This document shows, one piece after another, positions 6,319-15,087 of a DNA stretch of 51,312 nucleotides. A program made the translations under genes and the position numbers. The stretch is from positions 1 to 51,312 of the forward strand of contig PFXG01000061.1 in the NCBI GenBank assembly GCA_002791545.1, given 5' to 3'. The stretch comes from Zetaproteobacteria bacterium CG_4_9_14_3_um_filter_49_83. Lineage in GTDB: Bacteria > Pseudomonadota > Zetaproteobacteria > Mariprofundales > Mariprofundaceae. Each line of letters begins with the position of its first letter. Position 1 is the first letter of the stretch. Below the pieces are notes generated by a model that had not been told where the DNA came from, searched no databases, and was given only the letters and a program-made list of their open reading frames with translations.

Positions 6319-7365
6319 ATGATACGAATCCTTGGAATTGAAACATCCTGTGACGAAACGGCCGTGGCGCTGTATGAGGGTGATATGGCAAGCGGGCAGG
6401 GGCGAATTCTCGGTGAGTGTATTCGCAGCCAGATTGATATTCATGCACGTTTTGGCGGTGTGGTGCCGGAAATTGCTTCGCGCGAGCATTTAATCGTGCT
6501 TCCGGCCATGGTCGCGGATGTGATGGCGCAGGCGAATGTGGACTGGTCGACACTGAATGCGATTGCGGTGACTGCCGGGCCGGGGTTGATGGGCGGGTTG
6601 CTGGTGGGCGTGTCGTTTGCGCAGGCGGCCGGGCTGGCCAATGGCATCGAGGTGTTGCCTGTTCATCATATGGAAGGACATCTGCTGGCGCCGGGAATTG
6701 ATAGTGAATTACCAGAGTTTCCATTTGTTACCTTGCTGGTTTCCGGCGGACATACCTTGCTGGTGCGGGTGGATGGTATTGGTGAATATCAGGTGATTGG
6801 TCAAACCATTGATGATGCGGCCGGAGAGTGTTTTGACAAATCAGCGCGTATTCTTGGCTTGCCATATCCCGGTGGGCCTGAGATTTCACAATTGGCCAGA
6901 GACGGTCGCCCGGACGCATTTTCTTTGCCGCGACCTTTACTTAATCGGAATAATCTGGACTTCAGCTTTTCGGGCTTAAAAACAGCCGTGTTGTATGCCT
7001 CACAGGATGCGGACATGCATGATGCACAGACGCGACGCGATCTGGCGGCATCGGTGGAAACAGCCATCTGCGATGTGCTGGTGAAAAAGTCGCTGGCAGC
7101 CTGTGCACGTGAATCGGTGAGCGCACTGGTCATTGCCGGTGGTGTGGCGGCCAATCGAACACTGCGCAGCATGCTAGAAGTGCAGGGGAAAAAACAGGGC
7201 ATTCGGGCTGTATTGCCGGGGCAGAAATATTGTACTGATAATGCAGCGATGATTGCCTATGCCGGATTTCAGCGCATGCGACATGGCTTGCCTGCGGGCG
7301 AGGATGGCTGGGACGTTCGCTCGCGCTGGTCCCTGAGCGAATTGAGTCAGAGTAAAGCCGCATGA
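6319..7365 (+). CDS. tsaD: tRNA N6-threonylcarbamoyladenosine transferase TsaD
   Basis: The 348-residue protein is full length for TsaD, which transfers the threonylcarbamoyl group from TC-AMP to A37 of ANN-decoding tRNAs with TsaB and TsaE. Seen directly: start ILGIETSCDETAVALYEG, HARFGGVVPEIASREH, the metal-binding HMEGH (His117, His121), LVSGGHTLL, GECFDKSARILGLPYPGGP and the C-terminal CTDNAAMIAYAG with the ligand aspartate. ATG 6319 follows GGGGCAAG. The stop overlaps the next start by four bases (ATGA), so the symporter is translationally coupled. rpsU, a frequent neighbour of tsaD, is absent here. Confidence 0.97.
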   Translation: MIRILGIETSCDETAVALYEGDMASGQGRILGECIRSQIDIHARFGGVVPEIASREHLIVLPAMVADVMAQANVDWSTLNAIAVTAGPGLMGGLLVGVSFAQAAGLANGIEVLPVHHMEGHLLAPGIDSELPEFPFVTLLVSGGHTLLVRVDGIGEYQVIGQTIDDAAGECFDKSARILGLPYPGGPEISQLARDGRPDAFSLPRPLLNRNNLDFSFSGLKTAVLYASQDADMHDAQTRRDLAASVETAICDVLVKKSLAACARESVSALVIAGGVAANRTLRSMLEVQGKKQGIRAVLPGQKYCTDNAAMIAYAGFQRMRHGLPAGEDGWDVRSRWSLSELSQSKAA

Positions 7366-8573
7366 ATTTCGCCGGAGAGAAAACACTGCTGTGGTTGATG
7401 CTGTTCGGCATCGTTGCCGGTGGTGTCAGTGGTTATCTCTGGGGCGATGCCATGCAATCGGTGGCGTGGCTGGGAGAGTTGTTTTTGACGTCGCTGAAAA
7501 TGCTGATTGTGCCGCTGGTTGCGGCCAGCGTGATCACCGGTGTGGCAGGGCTGGGGGATGTGCGCAAGCTCGGTCGGCTTGGTGCTTATTCGGTGGCGTA
7601 TTATGCCTGTACAACCTTTATCGCTGTGTCGACAGGTTTGCTGATGGCCAATCTGTGGCAGCCCGGTGTGGGTGTTAACCTGCCACTGGATCTCAGCGCC
7701 CCCACGCCGAAAGCCGGTGATGTTGGCCTGAGTGATCTGATTTTGTCGCTGGTGCATCCGAATATTATCGGCGCTGCGGCCGAGATGAAGCTGTTGCCGA
7801 TCATTGTCTTCTGCATCTTTTTTGCAGCGGCGTTGTCGACGCTGGCAGAACAGGGCAAGCCGGTGATCCGCTTTTTTGAGGGCTTGAACGAAGCGATGAT
7901 GACGATGGTTGAATGGATTATGTGGTTTGCGCCGATTGGCGTGTTTGCTTTGATTGCATCCAAGCTGGGCAGCGCCGGAGGCGGCGAAGCATTTTTCAAT
8001 CAATTGGCAGGACTGGCTAAATATGCAGCCGCTGTAATTTCCGGTTTACTGACGCATGCTGTAGTGCTCAGCCTGATTCTGTTGCTGCTGGCCCGACGCT
8101 CCGTCATGGAATATTTAAGCCATATGGGCAGTGCACTGATGACAGCATTTTCCACCGCCTCCAGCAGTGCTACGCTGCCGATGACACTCGAAGGCGTAAA
8201 AAATGCCGGCGTTGATAACAATGCCCGCCGTTTTGTGTTGCCGCTCGGGGCAACGATCAACATGGACGGCACCGCACTGTATGAGGCGGTGGCAGTCTTG
8301 TTTATTGCTCAGGCTTATGGCATAGAATTGGGTTTTGGTCAGCAGATGGTGGTGCTGTTAACGGCCACGATGGCGGCGATCGGGGCGGCAGGCATTCCCG
8401 AAGCCGGTCTGGTGACAATGGTGATTGTGCTGGAGGCTGTCGGCTTGCCACTGGAAGGTATCGGGTTGATTCTGGCGATTGACTGGTTTCTGGATCGCTG
8501 TCGCACGACCATCAACGTGTATGGCGACGCGGTGGGAGCAGCGGTGGTGGGCAGGCTGGTTACTCCGAAGTGA
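7362..8573 (+). CDS. Dicarboxylate/amino acid:cation symporter (DAACS family)
   Basis: The 403-residue inner-membrane protein belongs to the SDF/DAACS family of sodium- or proton-coupled glutamate/aspartate and C4-dicarboxylate importers. It has the serine-rich re-entrant hairpin STASSSATLPM (residues 264-274), NMDGTALYE (300-308), GIPEAG (344-349) and DWFLDRCRTTINVYGDA (374-390). Arg381, equivalent to the arginine that binds the substrate side-chain carboxylate in Glt proteins, favours an acidic substrate over a neutral one. GltP/GltT and DctA cannot be told apart from sequence alone. It overlaps the tsaD stop by four bases. Confidence 0.92.
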   Translation: MNFAGEKTLLWLMLFGIVAGGVSGYLWGDAMQSVAWLGELFLTSLKMLIVPLVAASVITGVAGLGDVRKLGRLGAYSVAYYACTTFIAVSTGLLMANLWQPGVGVNLPLDLSAPTPKAGDVGLSDLILSLVHPNIIGAAAEMKLLPIIVFCIFFAAALSTLAEQGKPVIRFFEGLNEAMMTMVEWIMWFAPIGVFALIASKLGSAGGGEAFFNQLAGLAKYAAAVISGLLTHAVVLSLILLLLARRSVMEYLSHMGSALMTAFSTASSSATLPMTLEGVKNAGVDNNARRFVLPLGATINMDGTALYEAVAVLFIAQAYGIELGFGQQMVVLLTATMAAIGAAGIPEAGLVTMVIVLEAVGLPLEGIGLILAIDWFLDRCRTTINVYGDAVGAAVVGRLVTPK

Positions 8574-8606
8574 TGCAAGTTTGGAACATAGAGCAGAGGT
8601 GGAAAC

Positions 8607-9551
8607 ATGAATATCTACGGATTTAATCCGAATCTTAGCCGCAACAGTTTGTGGCAATTTGCAGCTTTTCTGCTGGTGGGTATCGGCGTGCTGTTGCTGT
8701 TTTCCGACACAGTGGCACAGATGTATACGAGCAATCAGCAAACCCATCTGGGTTTGATTTTGAATGGTTTCATTCTCGCCCTGTTTTCAGTGGCGGTGAT
8801 TCGATTACTGATATTGCTTTTCCATTATCGGCGCGAAGAACTGGCGCTGGCCAAGTTTCACCGGCATTTGCAGGACGGGGCTGCAGATCCGACCTACGGC
8901 GTTGATGAAGGCAGCATGGTGAATATTCGTTACCAGACCATTCTGCATCTGAAAAAGGAGCATGCCACGATTAACCATCAGGCGTTGGCTTCTGCGCTGG
9001 TGGCAGCTGAAAGTACGCGCGCGGGCAGCATCCGCTTTGTCCATCATGTGCTGATTTTATGCGGTGTGTTCGGCACGATCGTATCGCTGTCGATTGCCCT
9101 GTTCGGTGCATCGAGCCTGCTTGAGTCGGCCGTCTCATCCACCGGTATGGGCATGGTGATTCATGGCATGTCGACGGCATTATCAACGACCATGACGGCA
9201 ATTGTCTGCTATATCTTTCTGGGTTATTTCTTTACCGCCCTGCAACAGATCCAGACCGGCTTGTTAGGAGCACTGGAGCAGATTACCACCACCCGCTTGC
9301 TGGCGGAGGAAGCGGAATCTCCCGATGCGGTACACCGTAAGCTGTATGAACTCATGCAAACGCTGGCTAAACTGCTGCAAAGTATGGGGGGCTTAACCAA
9401 GCAGATGCAGGAGTCGCAGCAGCAAATGCCGGAAATGATGCAGGCGATGCAGCAACAGTTGCAGCAGGATGAGCGTGCCCATGCGCAGGTGATGCAGCAG
9501 CTGGAAGCAACTCAGGCTTTGCTGCGCGAAGGGTTCCGGTTGCAAGACTGA
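8607..9551 (+). CDS. MotA/TolQ/ExbB-family proton channel protein
   Basis: The 314-residue protein has about four membrane segments (roughly 16-38, 48-72, 141-166, 178-212). The last pair carries the MotA_ExbB signature: HHVLILCGVFGTIVSLSIAL and MVIHGMSTALSTTMTAIVCY, the Thr/Ser-rich helix that lines the proton path. A ~90-residue glutamine-rich coiled-coil tail (QMQESQQQMPEMMQAM...) extends into the cytoplasm. With the next gene, 1 base away, it should form a 5:2-type stator using proton flow. It is not flagellar MotA (no PomA/MotA torque-loop pattern seen) and no tolA, tonB or flagellar gene is nearby. ZorA of Zorya is another comparison, but no zorC, zorD or zorE is present. Confidence 0.8.
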   Translation: MNIYGFNPNLSRNSLWQFAAFLLVGIGVLLLFSDTVAQMYTSNQQTHLGLILNGFILALFSVAVIRLLILLFHYRREELALAKFHRHLQDGAADPTYGVDEGSMVNIRYQTILHLKKEHATINHQALASALVAAESTRAGSIRFVHHVLILCGVFGTIVSLSIALFGASSLLESAVSSTGMGMVIHGMSTALSTTMTAIVCYIFLGYFFTALQQIQTGLLGALEQITTTRLLAEEAESPDAVHRKLYELMQTLAKLLQSMGGLTKQMQESQQQMPEMMQAMQQQLQQDERAHAQVMQQLEATQALLREGFRLQD

Positions 9552-9552
9552 T

Positions 9553-10431
9553 ATGCCTATGCAGCAAAACGGATTTGTCGATTTAAGAATGCACCATCAA
9601 CAGCAGGGTGATGAGGGCTTCTGGCCTTCATTTACGGATATCATGACCGTCATTCTGATGATCTTTTTGCTGGCAATGCTGACGCTATTGATCCGCAATA
9701 TGGATTTGGTCAATCAGTTGCGCCAGGCGTTGCAGGCAGAGCAGCAGGCCAGCCAGGCATTGGCTTCCACATCGACTCAGAACTCCACGCTGAATCAGAA
9801 AATCGCTCGCCTTGAAAATGAAGTGGCGATGATGCGCATGCAGTTGATGGACGTGGGTGATGCAAAGGTGACGGCCGAGGCGAAGCTGAAAATTGCCCAG
9901 CAGGAGCTGAACCAGTTCAGGTTGGCGCAACAGCAATGGCAGCTGGCAGAAAATGCGCTGCGCCAGCAGTTGTCTGTTGCAGAACAACAACAGGTGTCAC
10001 TGAAACTTCAGAACGATGCATTGCAACAAAGCTTTAACGAGAAATCACAGGACTACATGCAGTTGATGCAGCAAACGGGTATGCAGAAAGAGCAATTGGA
10101 TCGATTGCAGCAGGAGTATGCCGATCTGGATGTGAAATATAAAAAGCTGATCAGGCCTGCCCGCAGCACGCTGGGTAAATTTGTGGTGATGGTTCGTTAT
10201 CAGAAAATCGATGGAAAATTACTCGTCGAGATGAAAGAGCCACAGGAAAATGCCTTCAGAGAAGTGGACGCTATTGAGATGCATAAACAACTGGCCGCAT
10301 TACAGGAAAAACACAATAAAGATTTATATGTGAAGATTGTTTTTCCCGATGAAAGCGGACTCTCTTATAATGAAGCATGGAATCTCACTGAGTCGCTGTT
10401 GAAGATGTATGACTATTATTATCAGGAATGA
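9553..10431 (+). CDS. MotB/ExbD-like stator partner with long coiled coil
   Basis: The 292-residue protein has one N-terminal membrane helix beginning FWPSFTDIMTVILMIFLLAM. Asp29 sits where MotB, ExbD and TolR have their proton-binding aspartate. Residues ~50-205 form a long glutamine-rich coiled coil. The last ~85 residues are globular (KFVVMVRYQKIDGKLLVEMK, then LAALQEKHNKDLYVKIVFPD) with a strand-helix pattern reminiscent of the ExbD/TolR periplasmic domain. No OmpA-like peptidoglycan-binding motif is present, unlike MotB and ZorB. It follows the MotA-like gene by one base with no separate ribosome site, so translation is coupled. Cargo or function is unknown. Confidence 0.75.
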   Translation: MPMQQNGFVDLRMHHQQQGDEGFWPSFTDIMTVILMIFLLAMLTLLIRNMDLVNQLRQALQAEQQASQALASTSTQNSTLNQKIARLENEVAMMRMQLMDVGDAKVTAEAKLKIAQQELNQFRLAQQQWQLAENALRQQLSVAEQQQVSLKLQNDALQQSFNEKSQDYMQLMQQTGMQKEQLDRLQQEYADLDVKYKKLIRPARSTLGKFVVMVRYQKIDGKLLVEMKEPQENAFREVDAIEMHKQLAALQEKHNKDLYVKIVFPDESGLSYNEAWNLTESLLKMYDYYYQE

Positions 10432-10482
10432 TAACGTAGTTGCAGCGTTACCGAATCTGCCGCAATAACGCAGCCCTTATGT

Positions 10483-11283
10483 TTATTTCTGATACAGGCA
10501 GTAAAGCCCCTTTCGCCAGTGTGGAACGATATCCCGAACGCGGGAAACAGCGATAGATAAGGCCGATTTAGTTTGCCTGTTTACCGGTGAATAATAGCCT
10601 TTTTGTTGAATGCTCAGGTTGAAGAAGTCGGCAATATCCAGAAAATCCTGCATGCAGTATTCATGATTATGGCGGTCATAATAAGGGATGCCATCGGTGA
10701 TAAACGGTTCCTGTTGCAGATAGTGTGTTTTTAAACTCCAGTGCACGCTTTTGCCGCGAATCAGACGTGAAATATTGTGGAAGGACGAAATGTTCGGCGC
10801 ATCAATCAGTAACCATCCGCCGGGTTTGATGATGCGTAAAATTTCTTCCAGGGGTTTCTTCGGTGAATACGTAAAGTGCTCAATGGTTTGCGATAAGACC
10901 ACCGCGTCAAAAAAAGCATCGGCATAAGGGGCTGCTTCAGCTTCCAGATTCCAGCGGGCATAGGCAATATCAAGCGGCTCGTAGACCGCTAAGGATTCAT
11001 AAATATCAGAAGCATAAGCATCGAATCCGGCTTGCTTAAACACGGCCGGTTGAATGCCATAACCGGCTCCGGCATCGAGAATTCTGGCACCTGCTGCTAA
11101 ATGCCGGCTGATGATGGCTAGTAATAAACTGAATCGATCAAGGCTACCATAAAAATACTGCTCGGTTTCAGCCATGCCAGGGATGTAATGATGAATCCAG
11201 CTGTCATCTGATGTCTGCTTTGCCTGCGTCAGCAGGGGCTTCAGGGATGCCCATGCCTGCTCAGTGATTTGTCTATGCTGCAT
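10483..11283 (-). CDS. Class I SAM-dependent methyltransferase of LPS cluster
   Basis: The 266-residue protein has motif I ILDAGAGYGIQPAVFKQAG, the acidic residue in DAYASDIYES, then DAVVLSQTIEHF and RIIKPGGWLLIDAPN. This is the family often found in polysaccharide clusters methylating a sugar or acting on a lipid-linked intermediate; the exact target is unknown. It is the last gene of the envelope operon. ATG 11283 overlaps the O-antigen ligase stop by 11 bases; a GTG at 11298 is possible. The 3' end converges with the stator gene. A weak dyad (GCGTTA/TAACGC, 10445-10471) lies between them without a T-run. Confidence 0.75.
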   Translation of the reverse strand: MQHRQITEQAWASLKPLLTQAKQTSDDSWIHHYIPGMAETEQYFYGSLDRFSLLLAIISRHLAAGARILDAGAGYGIQPAVFKQAGFDAYASDIYESLAVYEPLDIAYARWNLEAEAAPYADAFFDAVVLSQTIEHFTYSPKKPLEEILRIIKPGGWLLIDAPNISSFHNISRLIRGKSVHWSLKTHYLQQEPFITDGIPYYDRHNHEYCMQDFLDIADFFNLSIQQKGYYSPVNRQTKSALSIAVSRVRDIVPHWRKGLYCLYQK

Positions 11284-12553
11284 TGTTTGCACTTCCACTC
11301 ACATTTGATTGATAGGCAGCCAAGCCTACAGCAAGATAGATCGCTGCATAAATACTGCCGTAATACTCTTCCAGACTCGGTGCACTGAAACCATGCACGA
11401 ATAAAGCCATGGCAGAAATGCTGACGAGACAACCGTGCTGATAGGCCCATCCCCTGTTACGGTCCGTATGAAACCAGAACCAGAAAAGCAGCAGCAGCAG
11501 AATCAGACCGACTGGGCCCCATCGGGCCAGATCCATCAGATACATATTGTGCGGATGGGCAGGATAGGCGACGCCTTCATAAACCAGCGAGGGGTGTTGT
11601 AGCTGTACCTGATGTGCTGCAAGGGGGAAGCCGCCGGTGCCGACACCCAGAACAGGTGCCTGCTTCCAAGATTCCCAGGCGGCATACCAAATCGACCAGC
11701 GAACCTCGGCGTGTTGGAAATCACCTTGTGAAAAAGCCTCAACGCTTTGCATTGTTTCTGTGATGCGGTCCTTGCCGGGAAATACATTGGATATCCATGC
11801 AGCGGCCAAAATTGTGATGGCAACAATGCTTATGATGAGGCGAATCCTCAGTGAGATCGATTGAATGCCCAGCTTCCAGATCAGCAGCGCCAGCAAGGCC
11901 AGCGTGACCAGATAACCGCTTCTGCCCTGTACTGTGAAAATCATAATGATGGCAAAAACTGCCAGAGCCCACGGCAGGTAACGCCGCCAGTGCTGTTGCA
12001 GCCAGCCATAGTGAATGAGCCAGGCGGCCCACATACCATAGATCAGACCAAAGCCGATATGACCGATCAGGCCGGAAGGGTCATCGGCAGAGGAGCCGCC
12101 GGGCGCAGCAACGGGTAGCGGCACTCCCTGCGACTGAGCAACGCAGAGGAAAAGGTGTAAAGTCAGTCCGGCGGAAACACTGTAGAATAATCGTTCGCGC
12201 CAGATGTTCTGCGAAAAAGCGATAAAAAACACAGGTAGAATCAACCAGGACCATTGCTTGCTTAGGATAACCAGACCCCTTGCCATGTCAGAGCTCCACG
12301 CCATTCCAAGCACCAGCAAGGCCATATAGACAAGCCAGACTGTGATCAGGCTACGATGTTGCTGCCACAATGAACGGGCACCCAGCCACCAGTGAGCCGT
12401 GACGATGCTCAATAACAGCGCCATGCCAAGTAGCACGTTCGAAGCGGCGATTGAAAAGGGTAAGACGAAACCGGTCAGACATAGCAGGTACGGAATCGGA
12501 AGGATCAGGCTTTTTTTTATGCTTGATGCTGAGTTGATGGTGGGTTGATGCAT
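11273..12553 (-). CDS. O-antigen ligase family protein (WaaL-like)
   Basis: The 426-residue polytopic inner-membrane protein has ~11-12 hydrophobic segments and a large periplasmic loop with VLGVGTGGFPLAAH and AHPHNMYLMDLARWG, the Wzy_C/O-antigen ligase region including the conserved histidine. WaaL joins undecaprenyl-linked O-antigen to the lipid A-core on the periplasmic face. Family members can also be Wzy polymerases or protein O-oligosaccharyltransferases; core glycosyltransferases around it favour the ligase. Its start at 12553 abuts the acyltransferase stop. Confidence 0.8.
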   Translation of the reverse strand: MHQPTINSASSIKKSLILPIPYLLCLTGFVLPFSIAASNVLLGMALLLSIVTAHWWLGARSLWQQHRSLITVWLVYMALLVLGMAWSSDMARGLVILSKQWSWLILPVFFIAFSQNIWRERLFYSVSAGLTLHLFLCVAQSQGVPLPVAAPGGSSADDPSGLIGHIGFGLIYGMWAAWLIHYGWLQQHWRRYLPWALAVFAIIMIFTVQGRSGYLVTLALLALLIWKLGIQSISLRIRLIISIVAITILAAAWISNVFPGKDRITETMQSVEAFSQGDFQHAEVRWSIWYAAWESWKQAPVLGVGTGGFPLAAHQVQLQHPSLVYEGVAYPAHPHNMYLMDLARWGPVGLILLLLLFWFWFHTDRNRGWAYQHGCLVSISAMALFVHGFSAPSLEEYYGSIYAAIYLAVGLAAYQSNVSGSANNAA

Positions 12554-13227
12554 TATGCCTGCCAGTCTACAGAATGTTTTTTAACAGTCGCCGGATTTCC
12601 TGCCAGCAGGATATTGGCCTGATCAAAAGCTTTGGTGACCACCGCATGCGCTGCAACAATGCTGTGTTCGGCGATACTGCTGCCTTTTAACAGGCACGCA
12701 TGGCTGCCAATCCAGACATGCTCGCCAACGGATACGGCTTTGGCTGGATTGAGCGTTTGCGCCTGCGCATCGGTGATATGGTGGATGTCCGTATCCATCA
12801 CTTCAACATTCCATGAGATCAGCGTGTTGTTGCCAAAATGGACGTGTTCATCACAAAACAGAAGAAAACAATGCCCACATTCAAATTGATCGCCAATCTC
12901 CAGTGTGCCTTTGACATTGATAATGGGATGGCAGCCCAGGCGGGCTTTACCATGAAAGTGAACCGTGCCGGTGACGTTCCATAAACCATCGCCATGGCCG
13001 GTGGCAAAACTCAGGCTGTTAAAGCCGATTTGCACGATGCCGGGAGCAACCCGATCAAGCACAATCCGGCCACGAAGATCTTTCAGTTTGATGCGATAAG
13101 AAATAAGAATGGGCAGCCTCAGGGCTTGTTGAAGCGGCAGGTAACGGAGATTGAACAGTATGCTTTTGGGTAGACTGACGAACAGCGCAAGCGCTTTACT
13201 CAGTTCGTTCCAGAGAGAAATAAGCAT
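12553..13227 (-). CDS. Left-handed beta-helix (hexapeptide) acyltransferase
   Basis: The 224-residue protein has hexapeptide-repeat features: VWIGSHACLLKGSSIAEHSI, VAAHAVVTKAF and LLAGNPATVKK at the C-terminus, as in WbbJ/LacA/CysE-like acetyltransferases. An N-terminal ~60 residues (FNLRYLPLQQALRLPILI) may be membrane-associated. It probably O-acetylates a core or O-antigen sugar. ATG 13227 lies 4 bases after the GT2 stop and is preferred; the open frame continues upstream to 13356 inside that gene. Confidence 0.75.
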   Translation of the reverse strand: MLISLWNELSKALALFVSLPKSILFNLRYLPLQQALRLPILISYRIKLKDLRGRIVLDRVAPGIVQIGFNSLSFATGHGDGLWNVTGTVHFHGKARLGCHPIINVKGTLEIGDQFECGHCFLLFCDEHVHFGNNTLISWNVEVMDTDIHHITDAQAQTLNPAKAVSVGEHVWIGSHACLLKGSSIAEHSIVAAHAVVTKAFDQANILLAGNPATVKKHSVDWQA

Positions 13228-13231
13228 GGAT

Positions 13232-14002
13232 TCAGCGTTTGGGTGGCTGCGTATTCCAGCTGTGATCAATCTCGGCCGCTTTGGCGTAGCGATAAAAAGT
13301 ACCTTCAAAATTACCCAACGCGATAATAAAACCGGCCCGTCCGTCGAGAATACCAAGCTTCAGGACGTACAGGCGGAAAAATCCCCAAAAGCCGTGTAAT
13401 AAACCTTTGATGATGCCGCCGCCTTTTTGCTGACGGACGACCTTTTTCGCACCAAGCGTCGAATAACGCTGCATCTTATGCACCATCTGGGCGATATCCT
13501 TGAATGGAATCTGAATAATATCTTCTTTCAGAAACTCGACTTTGCCGTGAATGACATGGGCTTCATGCACCTCTTCCATGGCGTCAAAAGTCAGGGCGCC
13601 TTTTTTGAACAGTTGCGGCTGACGATAATCCGGATACCAGCCAGAATGGTTCACCCAGCGCCCGAGAAACCAGTTGCGCCGAGGCACGTAGTAAACGTCG
13701 GCTTGCGGGTTCTCAAGGGTTTTCATCATTTCGGCATGCGACTCGGCCGTGCAACGCTCATCGGCATCAAGGCTGAAGATCCAGTCATGGGTGCAGGCGG
13801 CAATGGCATCGTTGCGAATCTGGCCGAAAGTTTTAAAAGGAATCTGTACCACTTTAGCACCGAGGCTTTCAGCGATTTCGATGGTGCCATCGGTGCTGCT
13901 GGAGTCTGCAACGATAATTTCATCGGCCCACAGGACAGAGTTGATGGCATCGGCAATTTTATCCGCCTCATTGTACGTCATGATATAGGCTGAAATTTTC
14001 AT
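13232..14002 (-). CDS. Glycosyltransferase family 2 (WaaE/KdtX-like)
   Basis: The 256-residue GT-A enzyme begins ISAYIMTYNEADKIADAIN. It has ADEIIVADSSSTDGTIEIAE, the metal-binding SLDADER, and the WYPDYRQPQLFKKG segment typical of LPS-core GT2 enzymes such as WaaE/KdtX, which add a glucose or heptose to the inner core at the cytoplasmic membrane face. The C-terminal half has a hydrophobic, basic segment (GLLHGFWGFFRLYVLKLGIL) that may bind the membrane. It overlaps the previous GT4 gene by four bases. Confidence 0.85.
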   Translation of the reverse strand: MKISAYIMTYNEADKIADAINSVLWADEIIVADSSSTDGTIEIAESLGAKVVQIPFKTFGQIRNDAIAACTHDWIFSLDADERCTAESHAEMMKTLENPQADVYYVPRRNWFLGRWVNHSGWYPDYRQPQLFKKGALTFDAMEEVHEAHVIHGKVEFLKEDIIQIPFKDIAQMVHKMQRYSTLGAKKVVRQQKGGGIIKGLLHGFWGFFRLYVLKLGILDGRAGFIIALGNFEGTFYRYAKAAEIDHSWNTQPPKR

Positions 14003-15087
14003 GCCTGATCTCCTAAAATGGTTTCAAGTGTACGCAGCGGATGATGCCGTTCGCTCAGGGCCATCATGGCACGGACGCAGCCTTGCTGATAAAGCGGATA
14101 ATGATCAATCACCTGCCGAATGGCAGCCGTCCATTCTGCTACGTCCTGATTTTCACAAACAATGCCGGCCTGAAACTCATCCACCACTTCGGCGGGCCAG
14201 GTGCCTTTTTGAGCAATGCAAGGGCAGCCGCGTGTCAGGGCATCCAGCGTGATACCGCTTATTTTGCTGGCGTAGTCGCCGGTTTGATACGGTTGCAGGC
14301 AAATGCCGCCAGCAAATTGTTGCAAATAGTGATCACCAGCCAGTGAGCATTGCGGCATATCAAGATGCGCATAATTCAGCGCCTGAATATCGCTCAATAT
14401 CTTTCTGATGGTGTCGGAAAATATGCCATGATGATTGGGCCCGGCCTGAATCATCACTGGAATATTCGCATCGACAGCTTTCAAGTGACGCAGCAATTCA
14501 TGAATAAATGGCAGGTTTTTATCCACACGTGCTTCACCGGGGAAAATAAGCTGCTCAAAAGTCGTGTCTGAGAAAGCTTGCACTGGTGGTTCAAAGGGAC
14601 ACGGCTGCACACGGGCATTTTGGAAGCCGGCCTGTGCCAGCTTGTCGAGCAGGGAAGGATGGGTGCACAAAATATTGGCCTGCGGAATTTTTGTGGCGAG
14701 CATCGATAAACGTTTGGCGCGTGAGCCATCCATGCGCAGTTGATGCAGATAAAACCAGACATCGCCATGCTGCCGCCAGCGATGCGGAATCAGGCTGTAC
14801 AGCGCCAGCTCAGGCCTGCCAGCCGTCGGCAACAGCACAGTTTGCTCATCAGCGCATAGTTTCCTGAGTAATCCCCACAGCTGAAAACGACGGATTTTCC
14901 GATGGAAATAGGGGTGAATCTGCAAAGGCACATCAGCCATGCTCTCCGGGTCAAACTGCTTACCGGTCCATGCATGGACTTTTAAATCCGGCATTGCCGC
15001 ATGCGCCGCTTTGGCCAGCGCATGCACGATGGTAAAACAATGGCCTGACGGATGATTTAATGTCGGCTCGATAATGTGCAGTTGCAT
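13999..15087 (-). CDS. GT-B glycosyltransferase (family 4-like)
   Basis: This 362-residue protein has the two-domain GT-B layout. The N-terminal half contains PSGHCFTIVHALAKAAH; the C-terminal half contains LIFPGEARVDKNLPF, PVMIQAGPNHHG and YASKISGITLDALTRGCP, corresponding to the nucleotide-sugar binding region with the acidic residue of GT4 enzymes (here weakly conserved). The sugar donor cannot be predicted. Coupled to the carbamoyltransferase (shared base at 15087) and to the GT2 gene (4-base overlap). Confidence 0.7.
   Translation of the reverse strand: MQLHIIEPTLNHPSGHCFTIVHALAKAAHAAMPDLKVHAWTGKQFDPESMADVPLQIHPYFHRKIRRFQLWGLLRKLCADEQTVLLPTAGRPELALYSLIPHRWRQHGDVWFYLHQLRMDGSRAKRLSMLATKIPQANILCTHPSLLDKLAQAGFQNARVQPCPFEPPVQAFSDTTFEQLIFPGEARVDKNLPFIHELLRHLKAVDANIPVMIQAGPNHHGIFSDTIRKILSDIQALNYAHLDMPQCSLAGDHYLQQFAGGICLQPYQTGDYASKISGITLDALTRGCPCIAQKGTWPAEVVDEFQAGIVCENQDVAEWTAAIRQVIDHYPLYQQGCVRAMMALSERHHPLRTLETILGDQA

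Noticed and set aside
6263-6724. Long minus-strand frame opposite tsaD
   Set aside because: It is antisense to a highly conserved gene, Pro/His-rich, without ribosome site or homology; a shadow of coding bias.
8607-10431. Zorya defence system (ZorAB)
   Set aside because: The MotA/MotB-like pair is suggestive, but the second protein shows no OmpA domain and no zorC, zorD or zorE follows; the next gene is a convergent methyltransferase.
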